From: Anagrus nilaparvatae
Taxonomy: Eukaryota > Arthropoda > Insecta > Hymenoptera > Mymaridae
Reading direction: 5' to 3'
NCBI GenBank assembly: GCA_022575985.1
Contig: JAKSXM010000107.1
Coordinates: 1,488,001 to 1,552,000 of the forward strand
DNA length: 64,000 bases
The notes beneath the pieces were generated by a model. That model saw only the letters and a program-made list of their open reading frames with translations. It was not told the origin of the DNA and searched no databases. Numbering within the stretch: the first letter of the stretch is position 1; every line of letters begins with the position of its first letter. Positions 39,431 to 51,719 of this stretch are shown here, piece after piece. The translations under genes were made by a program, and so were the position numbers.

Positions 39431-40110
39431 CATTTTCTGTTGATTTTTAAAACTTTTAAAATCCCAAAATTAAAAAATTACTGAAACTCTTTTCTTGCTT
39501 CTTTCTAGCATGATCAGCTTCGCTCTACCCGTCTTTGACGGTATCTAGTATTAAAATGAAATAATCGAAAAAATTGATTATTTTTAATATTATTCAGCAG
39601 TCATTTATGAAGAGCTGTATGGACGAAAATACATGAAAGTTGTTTTAAATTAATCTTTAAAGAAATATCCCCATCCGATTTTTTTATTTTTAAAAAATAT
39701 TCAAAAGATTTTGAGATATCAATTTCAGAAGTTAGTAGTCGAAAATATAAAAAAATTTAATTGTTTTTTACTAAAACTGATTTTTCTCAGAGGCTAAGGG
39801 GTTTTTCGAAATGAGCTTTAGTGCAAATTATTCCTTGGAAAAAATACTATCGATTTGACGTTTTTTTTTTAATTTGAGTTCTCGGTTTGGAGTAACAACG
39901 GTTTGAAGCTAAGAAGTTTAAATTTAAAAACTCAAAAAGTTGTCATTTTCGCCACTTGATAACTTAAAATGGATTGTATCAAAATGTAAAAACCCAGTTG
40001 CATTCTATTTAGTAAACTATTTTCTAAAGGAACTTTGTTTGGTTTTTTATTTAATGCATTCATTGAAGAGAAATAGCAAAAAAACTATTTAGAACCAATT
40101 TTTTTTTTTT
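39431..40110. other. AT-rich, nothing recognised
   Basis: No supported gene. AGCTTCGCTCT at 39516-39526 is the inverse of the motif at 35393. Confidence 0.4.
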
Positions 40111-40112
40111 TA

Positions 40113-40560
40113 TTTTCTCATAACTAGGACTGCCGACATCTAAAACATTTTTTTTAATTTATTTTTTCATAACTAGGACTGCCGACATCCAAATGATTAT
40201 TTTTTTTTTATTTTCCCATAACTAGGACTACCGACATCTAAAATATTTTTTTTTATTTTCTCATAACTAGGACTGCCGACATCCAAATTATTATTTTTTT
40301 TATTTTTTCATAACTAGGACTACCGACATCTAAAATATTTTTTTTTTATTTTTTTTTATTTTCTCATAACTAGGACTGCCGACATCTAAAATATTTTTTT
40401 TCATTTATTTTTTCATAACTATGACTGCCGACATCCAAATGATTATTTTTTATTTATTTTCCCATAACTAGGACTGCCGACATCTAAAAAATTTTTTTTT
40501 TTGTTTTCTCTTAACTAGGCCTGCCGACATCCAAATTATTTTTTTTTTATTTTTTATATT
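40113..40560. repeat. tandem array, about 9 copies of a ~50-bp unit
   Basis: The unit is CATAACTAGGACTGCCGACA followed by TC(T/C)AAA and a T-rich run. Copies begin near 40120, 40167, 40215, 40261, 40308, 40363, 40415, 40465 and 40508. The 20-bp core is very well conserved while the T/A spacer varies in length. It lies immediately upstream of the hAT-like gene. Confidence 0.85.
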
Positions 40561-40710
40561 TCAAATATTTTTATGTAATGTTAACATTGAAATATTTTTT
40601 TATAATATCGATATCGAATTTCTTATTCGATGAAATTTTTTGAGTTTCTTCATATATTATTTTATAAAAATATATTTCAATGTTAACATTGCATAAAAAT
40701 ATTTGAAATC
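40557..40710. repeat. inverted repeat ahead of the hAT-like gene, related to the 44405-45610 satellite
   Basis: CAAATATTTTTATGTAATGTTAACATTGAAAT-type sequence at 40560 is inverted at about 40665-40708. The right arm continues into a segment (TTGCATAAAAATATTTGAAA, then a TATAAAA-like box and ATTCAAAAAAATTTTAAATG) that matches units of the satellite downstream. Confidence 0.65.
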
Positions 40711-40753
40711 CCAATTTTGATATATAAAAGAGCATTATTCAAAAAAATTTTAA

Positions 40754-42932
40754 ATGGTGTACATAAATGGTGTTTTTGAAATTGAAGATCCTAAACGCTG
40801 GAAGTGTAAGGTTCCTAATTGCAATGTAAAAATTGTAAGTAGCTGTTATTATATAATTAATTAAAATTAAAAATTTTTAGTAACCATTTTTTTAATTTTT
40901 TAAGTCTGGAAATCATGCAGGAAACATGTCTAGGCATGTTCAAACATGTCATCCTGACCATTACCAAAATTTCAAACAAAAAAATGCAAAGCCTGTTGAA
41001 GTTTTCAAATTTGAAGAACCAGAAATAAAAATCAGAATTTCTGCTGATTACCTAAAAGATTTTGCTGTAAATATGTTGACCGAAGGCGGTCAGCCTATTT
41101 CAATATTAAATGAAGGACCAGTAAAAAGGCTTATCTCATTAATTTTGGATGGTTTAAAACAAAAAACTGGTGACATTTTGCCATGGAATAAATTTGAACA
41201 GAAGCAATGGGTCCATTTAAGATATAATGAAATAATAGAAATAATTAAAGAAGAAATAAAAGTTAGTTTTTCTAATACTTTTATATTTTATTTAAAAAAA
41301 TCAAAAATTTGATTAAACTAAACTTTATATTTTATTTATATTTTTTTATGTTTAGGGCAAAATGATTTCACTGAAAGTCGATGCTGCCTCGAGGCATGGA
41401 AGATCATTTCTGGGGATCAATGTTCAGTTTATTGATAATGGCAAAATTACGCTTCGAACATTAGCTATTGCACCAATTGAAGGAGACCACAGTGGAGAAG
41501 AATTTAAAATATTAATAAAAAAAGTTTTGGATAATTACAGCATAAACCTTAAGCAAATATATAGTTTTACTTCAGATAATGGGTCTAATATGATAAAATT
41601 GGGAAAACTTTTAAATGTTTTAAGAAAGGAAGATGATGGGGATGAAATTTTCTTAGAAGACGAAAATGAAGCTGAAAACTTACAAAACCATGAACTAAGT
41701 GACGACTGCAGCCTGTTTGAAGAAGATAATTCTGAAGAAGACAATATAATAAATGCATTAGAAAATTGCTTTTTTGAAGATGATAATAATAGAATAAGTT
41801 GCATTCGTTGTTCAGCACACTTATTAAATTTAGCTGTAAAAGATTTTCTTTAGGATATAGATGTAAAATATTTAATAAATAATGCTAGGACTGCGGTAAA
41901 AAAATTTAGAACTGAATCAGTACTTAAGCGTATAAGTGGGGATGGTCCTGTAAAGAAGCCGCAGTTAGATGTTCCAACAATATGGCATTCCACATACGAT
42001 ATTTTATTTTCTTTAATACATCTAAAGAAATTTGCAGCAGAAGTTTCAAATTATTTAAGCGATGATGAATGTATAGAATTAGAAATGATTTGTAAAATTT
42101 TAAAGCCCTTGAAAATCGCAACTAAAAATATGAAAAATCAACAATTAACAATGACAGAATTGTTATATAATTGGCTAAAAATTAAATTTCAACTGGAAGA
42201 AAATGGTAGCACGGCAGCAATGCAGTTAACTGATTGTTTAGAGCAACGTGAAGAATCACTGGTAAGCTCAAATGCATTTTTAGCTGGAATCCTGCTGGAT
42301 CCTTTAACGCGGGGATATCTATCAGAACAAAGAAAAAAAACGCAATAAATCATTTAGAAAAATTATTTAACAGCATTAATAATTTAAAAAATGAAAACGT
42401 AGCAAATGAAGAACTTTCTGATCGAAATTATAGCTAGGAAATGGAAGATGACGAAAACATCCATTCTTCTGATAAGTATGTTTATCAAATGCTGAAAGGT
42501 CTAATTAAAGAAAAAGATGATACTTCAAATACTCCATCTATTACTGCTAAAAAAGCAATTAATGAATGGCTAAACAGTGATCCGTCAAGATCGTTAAAAG
42601 AAAGTGTTTTACAATATTGGGAAAATAAGAAGTTTATATTTCCTATTGTTTACCAGTTAGCTACAGTAGCATTAGCTGCTCCTACTACACAAGTAAGCGT
42701 AGAAAGGGGGTTTTCAGCATTGCGTTTTATATTAAGTGACAACCGATCTAATTTAAAAAGTGATTTAACTAATGAAATTTTGGTGATTAGATGCTATTTA
42801 CATCATATTAAAAATTCAAATTATGGTGAAAGTTTTTTTACAAAACTAAAACAAAAAACTCTTATGAAAAAATTAGCACTGGCTTCAACGGAAGCGCATA
42901 ATAGTGATTCTGAGTCTAGTGTATTAACGTAA
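40754..42932 (+). pseudogene. hAT-family transposase, broken
   Basis: Exon 1 is 40754-40834 (MVYINGVFEIEDPKRWKC...), the intron runs GTAAGT to TTTTTAAG, exon 2 is 40905-41261, and exon 3 starts at 41356. The N-terminus is a BED-type zinc finger (CKVPNC...HVQTCH). The middle holds an RNase H-like core with DAASRHGRSFLGINV and FTSDNGSNM, then CIRCSAHLLNLAVKDF. The C-terminus has the hAT dimerisation signature (LAAPTTQVSVERGFSALRFI). Damage: in-frame TAG at 41851, a one-base shift in the A run near 42335, and TAG at 42435. About 650 codons if whole, normal for hAT. No hAT-type 8-bp target duplication was located. Inactive but not very old. Confidence 0.88.
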
Positions 42933-43014
42933 AATTTGAATAAATTAATTATAGTGACATAAATACTCAGTGAATAAACAATAATTTATAAATTTTGCTG
43001 TAAAATTATGTTAA

Positions 43015-43604
43015 GGTCTTACGTACGTCAGGAATTTTACCTATCGGCATCTTTGTCTTACACGCGTATAAAAGTAAGGATTGCAACTTCAAATAAATAA
43101 AAAAGTTTTTTCAATATTACTTAATTATTACTATTCAAAGCTTAAAAATGAATTTTATTAACTTAATTTTGGCATTAAATAAATTATTTATTATTTAATC
43201 AATATTATTTAATTATTTACAAATAAATAAAAAAATATAAAAAATATAATAAATGACTCTACCTCAATAGCAGAATAAACGTTCATTTTTTAACATTTTT
43301 TTAAGTAAAACCATAAAAAATGACGGTCGATTGTAAATTTTAAGGTCTCTTTTTATTTATTAGGACATTATTTATCAACTCATAAAAAAAAATATCTAAG
43401 TTTTGTATTTTAAATGCTTTTTTTTCATTTTTTTAAATTCCCCATAAGAGCCTGTGTTAATTTTTTGTTTGTTTATTTATTTACTCAAAAACTGTGCGGT
43501 CAATTATAAAAAAAAAAAATACGTGTAAAATTAATTTATATTTACTTCACTTTCTCCAAGTTTTAGCTTTTTTTTTGCATTTTGATTCGGACGTACGTAA
43601 GACC
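43015..43604. mobile_element. 590-bp MITE with TTAA target duplication
   Basis: TTAA (43011-43014) then GGTCTTACGTACGTC; the exact inverse GACGTACGTAAGACC ends at 43604 before TTAA (43605-43608). Only the ~15-bp ends are clearly inverted. A piggyBac- or Kolobok-type source is inferred from TTAA. Confidence 0.75.
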
Positions 43605-43608
43605 TTAA

Positions 43609-44404
43609 AGGTTAATATAAAATTTTTAAAATTATCTTGTATTTAAATGTCATAAATAAAAAAAAAATAATTGTTTATTTGTATTTAAATATAATAAATA
43701 TAATTAAAAATATAAATTTTAAATTTCAATTTTTAATTTAAAAATTTATTCATTAACCTGCCTACAATTAAAAATAAAATTGAATTTATGTACAAAATGT
43801 ACATCGTCGGAGGCTCCTTTTAGACTTTTAAAAGCCTTATTAAAATAATACTTTTAATAAAATGAAGAATGATGAAATAATTATTATAATATAATTTTTT
43901 TTATCATTTCTTTTTAGGGTAATAAAAAATTTTAAAATATTAAAAATTTATGAAAGTCAATGATGCATACATTAAAGAGTCTAATATCTACGCTCTTTCA
44001 AAAATCAATCTTTAACAGAGCAAATGGTATTGTTTATAAAGATAAAGTCAATATAAATTTCTTAGATTAAAAATCTTTAAGCAATTTCTCTCATAAAGAA
44101 ATTTTAAGAAATGTCAAAATTAATCTTAATTTATTATGTGCATTATCTTTTAAAATTATTAAAAGAAATATTTAGCTTGGATATTGAAAACGTACAATGA
44201 TAATCCGATTAAGTAAACAAATACGATCTTTAGTTAATACCATCTGCACTATATTTCAAAGAAATATATTAAAAAGTAATAGCTCAGAGCAGTGATCCTT
44301 GGAGTACTCACCGCCCCTGTTATTTTCACACAACCCTGAAGATAAACAACTAGTGCATTTTTTTTAAAGTGGTATCCCCAGTAGGTTAACTAAAGTATAG
44401 TATA
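43609..44404. other. AT-rich, nothing recognised
   Basis: No supported gene or repeat. Confidence 0.4.
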
Positions 44405-45610
44405 TAGTTTCTGCTAAATTTAATACTAATATTTCAATACAATCGTTGCATAAAAATATTTGAAATTACAAGATTTCTATAAAAAAGGACAATATTCGAA
44501 AAAATTTAAGTGGGGTATATTTTGCTAAATTCAATACTAATATATCAATATTATTATAGCATAATAACAATTGAAATTACAACTTTTCTATAAAATAGGA
44601 CACTATTCTAAAAAAATTTATAATGGGGTATATTTGCTAAATTCAATACAAATATTTCATAGCTATTATTGCATAAAAACATTTGAAATTACAACATTTC
44701 TATAAAACAGGACAATATTCAAAAACACGTAAGTGGGGTATATTCTGCTAAAATCAATACTAATATTTCAATGTTATCGTTGCATAAAAACATTGAAATT
44801 ACAACTTTTCTATAAAACAGGCTACTGCTATTCGAAAAAAATTTAAAGTGGCGTATATTCTGCTAAATTCAATACTAATATTTCAATGTTATCATTGCAT
44901 AAAAACATTGAAATTACAACTTTTCTATAAAACAGGCTACTGCTATTCGAAAAAATTTTAAAGTGGCGTATATTCTGCTAAATTCAATACTAATATTTCA
45001 ATGTTATCATTGCATAAAAACATTGAAATTACAACTTTTCTATAAAACAGGCTACTGTTATTCGAAAAAAATTTAAAGTGGCGTATATTTTGCTAAATTC
45101 AATACTAATATTTCAATGGTATCGTTGCATAAAAACATTGAAATTACAACTTTTCTATAAAACAGGCTACTGTTATTCGAAAAAAATTTAAAGTGGCGTA
45201 TATTTTGCTAAATTCAATACTAATATTTCAATGGTATCGTTGCATAAAAACATTGAAATTACAACTTTTCTATGAAACAGGACACTTTTCGAAAAAACAT
45301 TTAACTAAAGTATATATAGTTTCTGCTAAATTCAATACTAACATTTCAATACAATCGTTGCATAAAAATATGTGAAATTACAAGATTTCGATAAAACAGG
45401 ACAATATTTGAAAACATTTAAGTGGGGTAAATTTTGCTAAATTCAATACTAATATATCAATACTGTTATTGCATAATAACAACTAAAATTACATTTTTTC
45501 TGTAAAACAGGACACTATTTAAAAAAAATTTATAATCGGCTATATTTGCTAATTTCAATACAAATATTTCAATGCTATCATTGCATAAAAACATTTGAAA
45601 TTTTAAGATT
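44405..45610. repeat. satellite-like array, 11 copies of ~115 bp
   Basis: The unit starts TGCTAAATTCAATACTAATA, continues with TTTCAAT..TATC.TTGCATAA, and ends in TTCTATAAAACAGG and CGAAAAAAATTTAAAGTGG. Copies start near 44414, 44525, 44634, 44748, 44860, 44975, 45090, 45206, 45325, 45437 and 45548. The central copies (44748-45290) are nearly identical, so expansion was recent. The unit resembles the sequence just upstream of, and including, the hAT transposase start (40680-40770). Confidence 0.85.
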
Positions 45611-46802
45611 ACATACAAACAATCAATATTACGTTTTCTATAAAATTAAATTTCTTAAAATTTTTTATTTTTCCATGCTTAAGACCAACGATAGTCAAAT
45701 TTTAAAATTTTTGGGTTTTTCGTGTTTGGGACAGCCGATATCCCTTTTCTTTTCCATAAAATTTAAAATTCACACAAAAAATACACAAATCTTTGATTTT
45801 TGTACCTTTTTTATAACTTACATTTGTTTTGACAGCTATTTGACTACTGTCAAAAGTCGGAATTAGAAATTTGACAGCAGCATTTAATTGACTTATCATC
45901 TAAACTATAAAAATTTTATGTAATTGCTGAAAAAAACAGAATTTTTGGCCATAACTTTTTTTTGGCTAATGATAATGAGATGTACAATGAACCATTTCAA
46001 AGCTAAGGTTATCGCCGAAATTTCGTGTCCTATGCAACATTTCAATTGGATTGGACATTTTTTTTTAATTTCGCCCGAAAAAAAAGAGCATTTACCGCTA
46101 TAAACATAAAATAGGCAATTTTAAACGACCAAATCTGCTTACAGATGAAACATTATAACAAAAAATCGAAATATAAATAATTCGTAATAAATGCTAAAAA
46201 ATTTGGTTGTTTAAAATAAAAAATGTTTACGCTGCTGTCCAAAATCTGAAAATGTTTCAAAAAATACACGATTTTACCCAACTTTATCAGGCCAAAACAT
46301 AAACAATAATTACCCGATAGTGCCAAAAATGGCTGGACATATTTAGAAACAAGTGTTCTGACTTTTCACTAAAGGATTTTTTTTTCCAAGCACCTTAGCC
46401 CAGATGGCGCTAAAAAATTGGCATGAAAATTTTGGAAAAAAAATTATTTTGCCCATAACTTTTTTTTTGCTTATTTTAAACGGTTCTAGTTGATCTCAAA
46501 ATTTTCACAATCTTATCATCTTGCAAAATGATATGAATCATTTTTTTTTTGAAAGTAATATTTTTCCAGATATTTACGCCAGAACGATCCGGTTTCTTTA
46601 TTTTTCGTTAAACAACCATTTTCGCCATGTCATGTCTCCGTTAATATTAATCGTACAAAAATTTAAAAAAAATAACTTTATTTGTCACCTAAAATACTTC
46701 GTATTAGTAAAATATATTTTTTTTTGTAATACTACCAGATTTTAAGTAAAATTAAAAAAACTTAAATTAAAAATTTTTTTGGCAAAAATCACACTTTTCA
46801 TT
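45611..46802. other. AT-rich, no gene recognised
   Basis: Contains GGCCATAACTTTTTTTTGGC near 45949 and a similar GCCCATAACTTTTTTTTTGC near 46451, perhaps old repeat copies. No coding evidence. Confidence 0.4.
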
Positions 46803-47105
46803 GCGGAGGAATTCCACGGATAAATAGCACAAAATGTTGGTCAAGGTCTTAAAAATAAAATTTTTTTTTTTTTTCGTTAAAACATGTTAAAATTAGATTA
46901 TTCCCCAAATCTGAAGGTTTTTTATAGATTTTTAAGGGTTGTATGCCAGTTCAAAGTTTTTTGGTAAATATTAACCTCTCAGCCACCGTTTTTCAAAGTT
47001 CGTTATAAAATCATTAAAAAACGTTAAAAAAAAAACAAAAAAAGGTTTTCGATGTAAAATTTTATGACAAACTCGAATTTTCAGTCGGATTTTGACTACA
47101 GGGCG

Positions 47106-47661
47106 CACAGTGGGGAAAAATAAAAAAAAAGGGGACAAAAAAAAGATCAGTCTGTGGTTACATCAAAAATAAAATCTGTTTTAGTAGAAATTTGTCAAAA
47201 TATGTATTCTTCAAATAAAGTGGTAGCAGAAGTATTAAAAAAAATTTCTTAAAAAAGTTCACCGGCCTGGTACGGTGGCTCCGAGTTCAAAAAAATTAAA
47301 AATCATTACAATAAAAAAAAATATATGTATAAATAAGTTTATATGATTAAAAAAACGTTATTTAAAGTATTTTTTATGTTTGCTAAGGTTTTTGAAAATC
47401 TACACACACAATTTATACTAGCAGTACATGCATATGAGCAATTTGCAAATTTCTGTTACTAAATATGAATTATATAGATTTTTATACTACAATTGTTTTA
47501 TTTTATGTTTTTTAAGTGATGAAAATCAAATTTCAGTATATTTTTACACATATGCATGCGTGTGAGTGTGTGTGCGTGTATATATGTACAATAAATCTTA
47601 TTTATGATTAAATAAATCAATTAAACTGAAAGATATTAGTTTAAAATTAGTTCAAAACTAA

Positions 47662-47693
<32 letters not shown>

Positions 47694-48147
47694 GCATGCA
47701 TATGTGTAAAAATATACTGAAATTTGATTTTCATCACTTAATTAACATAAAATAAAATAATTGTTGTATAAAAATATATATAATTCATATTTAGTGACAG
47801 AAATTTGCAAATTGCTCATATGCATGTACTGCTAGTATAAATTGTGTGTGTAGATTTTCAAAAACCTTAGCAAACATAAAAAATACTTTAAATAACGTTT
47901 TTTTAATCATATAAACTTATTTATACATATATTTTTTTTGATTGTAATGATTTTTAATTTTTTTGAACTCGGAGCCACCGTACCAGGCCGGTGAACTTTT
48001 TTAAGAAATTTTTTTTAATACTTCTGCTACCGCTTTATTTGAAGAATACATATTTTGAGAAATTTCTACTAAAACAGATTTTATTTTAGATGTAACCACA
48101 GACTGATCTTTTTTTTGTTCCCTTTTTTTTTATTTTTCCCCACTGTG
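47106..48147. mobile_element. palindromic element with CACAGTG termini and GGGCG target duplication
   Basis: 1,042 bp, near-perfect palindrome from CACAGTGGGGAAAAATAAAA to its inverse. The 5-bp GC-rich duplication GGGCG is at 47101-47105 and 48148-48152, and the empty site is kept in the other arm (near 54670). CACAGTG is followed after 22 nt by ACAAAAAAA at both ends, a 23-RSS-like layout, though the region is A-rich. A 5-bp GC-rich duplication and a heptamer-like end are Transib/RAG hallmarks. No transposase inside; presumably mobilised in trans. Confidence 0.75.
47661..47690. repeat. (CA)n microsatellite
   Basis: About 14 CA dinucleotides, in one arm of the CACAGTG-ended palindrome; the partner arm near 47560 has a shorter GT tract. 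Confidence 0.85.
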
Positions 48148-48964
48148 GGGCGTCATTTCGCGGGAAAATTCAAATTAGTAATTTTCAACCCTAAACTTTA
48201 AATGGGCATACCCGAAAAGCTTGCAACTTTAAAAAAAAATTTTTTCTCTAAAAATTTTCCAAAATCGCATATATTTCATTGAAAAAAATTTCCCGAGGGT
48301 AATTTTTGTTTTAAGTGCGCAATCCCGATTTTCGTGAATTCTATTTTTTTAAATTTTGATTTTTTTACATTTTTATGCTTATGCGTGAAAAATATTTAAA
48401 AAAAAAATAATTATATGTACATAGGCCGTTACCTGTCTTTCAGTAGTTCAAAAATACTAAATTTTTTTCATAAAATAATTTCTCGATTAACATTTACCTC
48501 ACTACTACCATAAAACTCAAGATTTTACCCTGCCGCTAAATGGCTAAAAACGTAAAAATAATCAGATTCGTTATAGATATGAATTATTTTATTTATAAAA
48601 TAAGGAATTTTCAACTAATTTATAATCTGTTGACACTTTGACAAAGACAAAACATGGTTTTATGCGCAATAGATTTGAAAAATAGATCTAGAATACCGAA
48701 ATATTGTATTAAGTAAATTGCCAATAAGGTAAAAAAATTACTCATAATAAACAGTACAATTAAATTTATCATATTTATTCATATACAAAAATAATACACA
48801 CAGTTTATGATAATATTATTTTAAAATAAATATCTAATTAGCTAATTTTTAATTTAGCTAAATTCTTTTACTTATATTTAGATTAGATTTTCAACAAATA
48901 TGATCGTTAATTTAAAATTTTTAAGTTTATTTAATCTTACCTTATTATATTCAAACATTTATAT

Positions 48965-51719
48965 TTAATTATAATTAATCAAGTAAATACACCATTTAAC
49001 CAAAATATCCTTGAAATTCAATTTATAAAAGTTCTTCCCTCGAATAAGATTATTTTTTATGGAACATAATATGTTACAGTATAATATGTTAAGAGTGGCA
49101 GGATTTTCCGACCACTTGAAATATTCATAATTTTTTGCTCGCGATATGTTCAAAAGTTCTTCATCGGACATTTTAACCATTACTAATATTTCCGCTGTTT
49201 CTTCTGCTTCGTTAACAGAAATTATTTGCCCTATAAACCAGTTTCCATTGGCTACGAATGAAACGTACATCATAGGAGAATACGACAATGCTTCTGTTGA
49301 CTTAATGCTTTTATGTAGATCAAATTTAAGGGTGAAATTTTCATCCTTACTTGTAATCTTACATTTAACAATTGTTTCTGTAAGTAGTTCAAAATAATGC
49401 AGGGACCTTGTTCCGGGTAAAGTTCTTGCATTGCCTTTTACTGCATTGGTTCTATATAAATTTATATTTTCTGCACTTATTAATATTGGCTTTATTAAAA
49501 ATTTCGCACTAATACAGTAATCATACAAATCTTGTACATTTTCTATCGGGTTATCTGCCAGCCTTCGTAAACTTTCTTTTGAAGCTTCTCTTTTAATTGT
49601 GCCACCTATTCCATCACATGGTGATTTACCATGACAAGAAGCAAAAAAAGACCACGAAGCTGAAATTCCAAACTTTTTTTTATGTTTACATAAAAATGAG
49701 AAAATATTACAATTTTTATACTGAGCAGCGCATCCGTCACTGAAATATTCAACATTTGTTATATTTGGGAAATTTTCTTTTATAAAAGATATAATTTTTT
49801 CGATTATTACTTCGACTAAACAAGTATCGTGTGTTAAGTCTTCAGTAATAACGCAAAAACTTTTAGCCACCATCTTACCATTTTCTATTAAATAAATAAC
49901 AAAAGGGTGTATAGTACAATATTTTTTGGACCAGAAGGCACTTTGAATTTCATCTTGAATAATAAAACTAAAATTTTCGCTGAAATCTACAAGGATCAGC
50001 GCTGAGTTTGTTTCGAGAGAATCTTTTCTTTCCTTAAATGTCGAGATTGCTGTTTAGCTATATAATGGTGCTGGAATAGTTTATCAGAGTCATTAATTAT
50101 ATTTAAAAATATTTCATATCTGTTATCAACTTTTGTTTCAAGTTGTGATCTATCTTGATTTGTCCATTGCTTATATTCTATAGATTCACTTTTCCAATCT
50201 TCTATAATAGTATCTTTGTCTATTTCATATTCATTTTTTTTTAATATATTAAATATTTTTTCCTCTACGTATTTTTTATCGCAACATTTTTTGCACAATC
50301 TCATCATACAGTCAAAATTTTGAGTATCACAGGCAACTTCAGACACAATATCCTTGCATTTTAATGACTTATCGAAATTCCATAATAATAGATTAAAATT
50401 TTGATGAGTGATGCAAACACATATAGAATGAGTACCAGATGCTCCAGCTCCTATACATTCCTTGGGACGCAAAGTACAAAATTTAGAAAAACCTATTTTC
50501 AAATCTGGGTGAACTTCTTTAAATAGAGCGTAAAGTTCCCGTAAGGTTACTAGAATCAGTTGCTTTTGTTTGTGTATACGATCAACGCTTATGTAATCTT
50601 TTTTACCGGGTAATACACGAGAATTAGTATAATAAAAATCTTGGACCAACTTAGTAATTTCTGGAGAAAATTCCACTGAAGGTCTTAAATCAGGTATTCC
50701 AAATATTCCTTTTTCTGCTTTAACAGATCTAGCATGTCTTATTTGATTGAGCTCGAGTAACATTAAAGAAATTGGCAGCTTTATCTAAGCTCCAAGACTC
50801 AGGTGTCGCTGTCATAAGTGAAATTTTTTCTTTTTTATTTACAGTATTTTTTATTTTTATTTGCAATTGGCTTATAAAAAAATCAAAATCATTTATTTTT
50901 TTTTTAGTATCAAACAATTTTTCGTATTTTTCATCAACATCTAAAATTTTTCTTATTTTCGGAGCCACTGCTGAAATTAATTCCCCCATTCTTTTTCTAC
51001 CATAATTGTTTTTTGCTGATTCTAAAGTTGCTGGAATACTAATAGGTGGCAAATTTAATGAAGCAAACAATGCATTTACTTCATCTTTTACATTTTCTGG
51101 AGGAGTACTAATATTTGAATGCTCAGAAAATTTAGATGCTTGGCTGCAAGATTCTTTAGATGCATTTTCAGGAGTTAATTTAAATTCTTGACCATCCTAT
51201 TTTACATGTAAATTTAAATCTTGTTATAAAATAATAACTTACGTAAAATAAATATACTAACCGTTACATAGTCTTGAATTTTTAATTTACACTCGACACA
51301 TAATTTAGTTCCAGGAGGTATATTTTTCGGATTCGTACAAAATTTTTTATAATCTAAAGCTTTCTGTAGATCTAAAGTGGTTAAAGCTTTGCCTCTTTTT
51401 TGAGCATGCAATTCAAAAGGATTTTTACAATTTCTTTGTGCATTTTCAAAGTTATCTAAAAATTTTTTTTTATGCTTTTTATATATTGTCCCAACATTAT
51501 CCATATTATCCTCTAAATTGCTTCTCCATTGTAGGAGAATTTTTTCATATTCATTAAGAGTTTCTAATCTTAAAATATTTTCACAACAAGATAAAGAGTT
51601 ATTTTCTAATTGTTTGCCAAATGTACAAGTTTTATCATCTGAAATATAAATCATTTAATTAATTTTTTATCATAAACTAGAAAAAATTATTAGTTTTTAA
51701 CTTACTGCCGTCTTCCATT
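48965..51719 (-). pseudogene. transposase gene of the fold-back element, frameshifted
   Basis: A spliced minus-strand gene: a tiny first exon from 51719 (MEDG), an intron to the TTTCAG at about 51641, an exon to about 51263, and an intron ending AAATAG before 51195, then continuous coding. Frames switch near 50760 (after NFFNVTRAQ) and near 50010, so it is broken. Recognisable segments: VDFSENFSFI and IHPFVIY (~49990-49880), FSDGCAAQYKN and SCHGKSPCDGIGGTIKR (~49750-49590), the conserved core of a transposase-like family that is highly multiplied in invertebrate genomes; the D residues are plausible catalytic ones. Cys-rich pairs upstream (CMMRLCKKCC) may bind zinc. I do not recognise the named superfamily. 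Confidence 0.7.
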
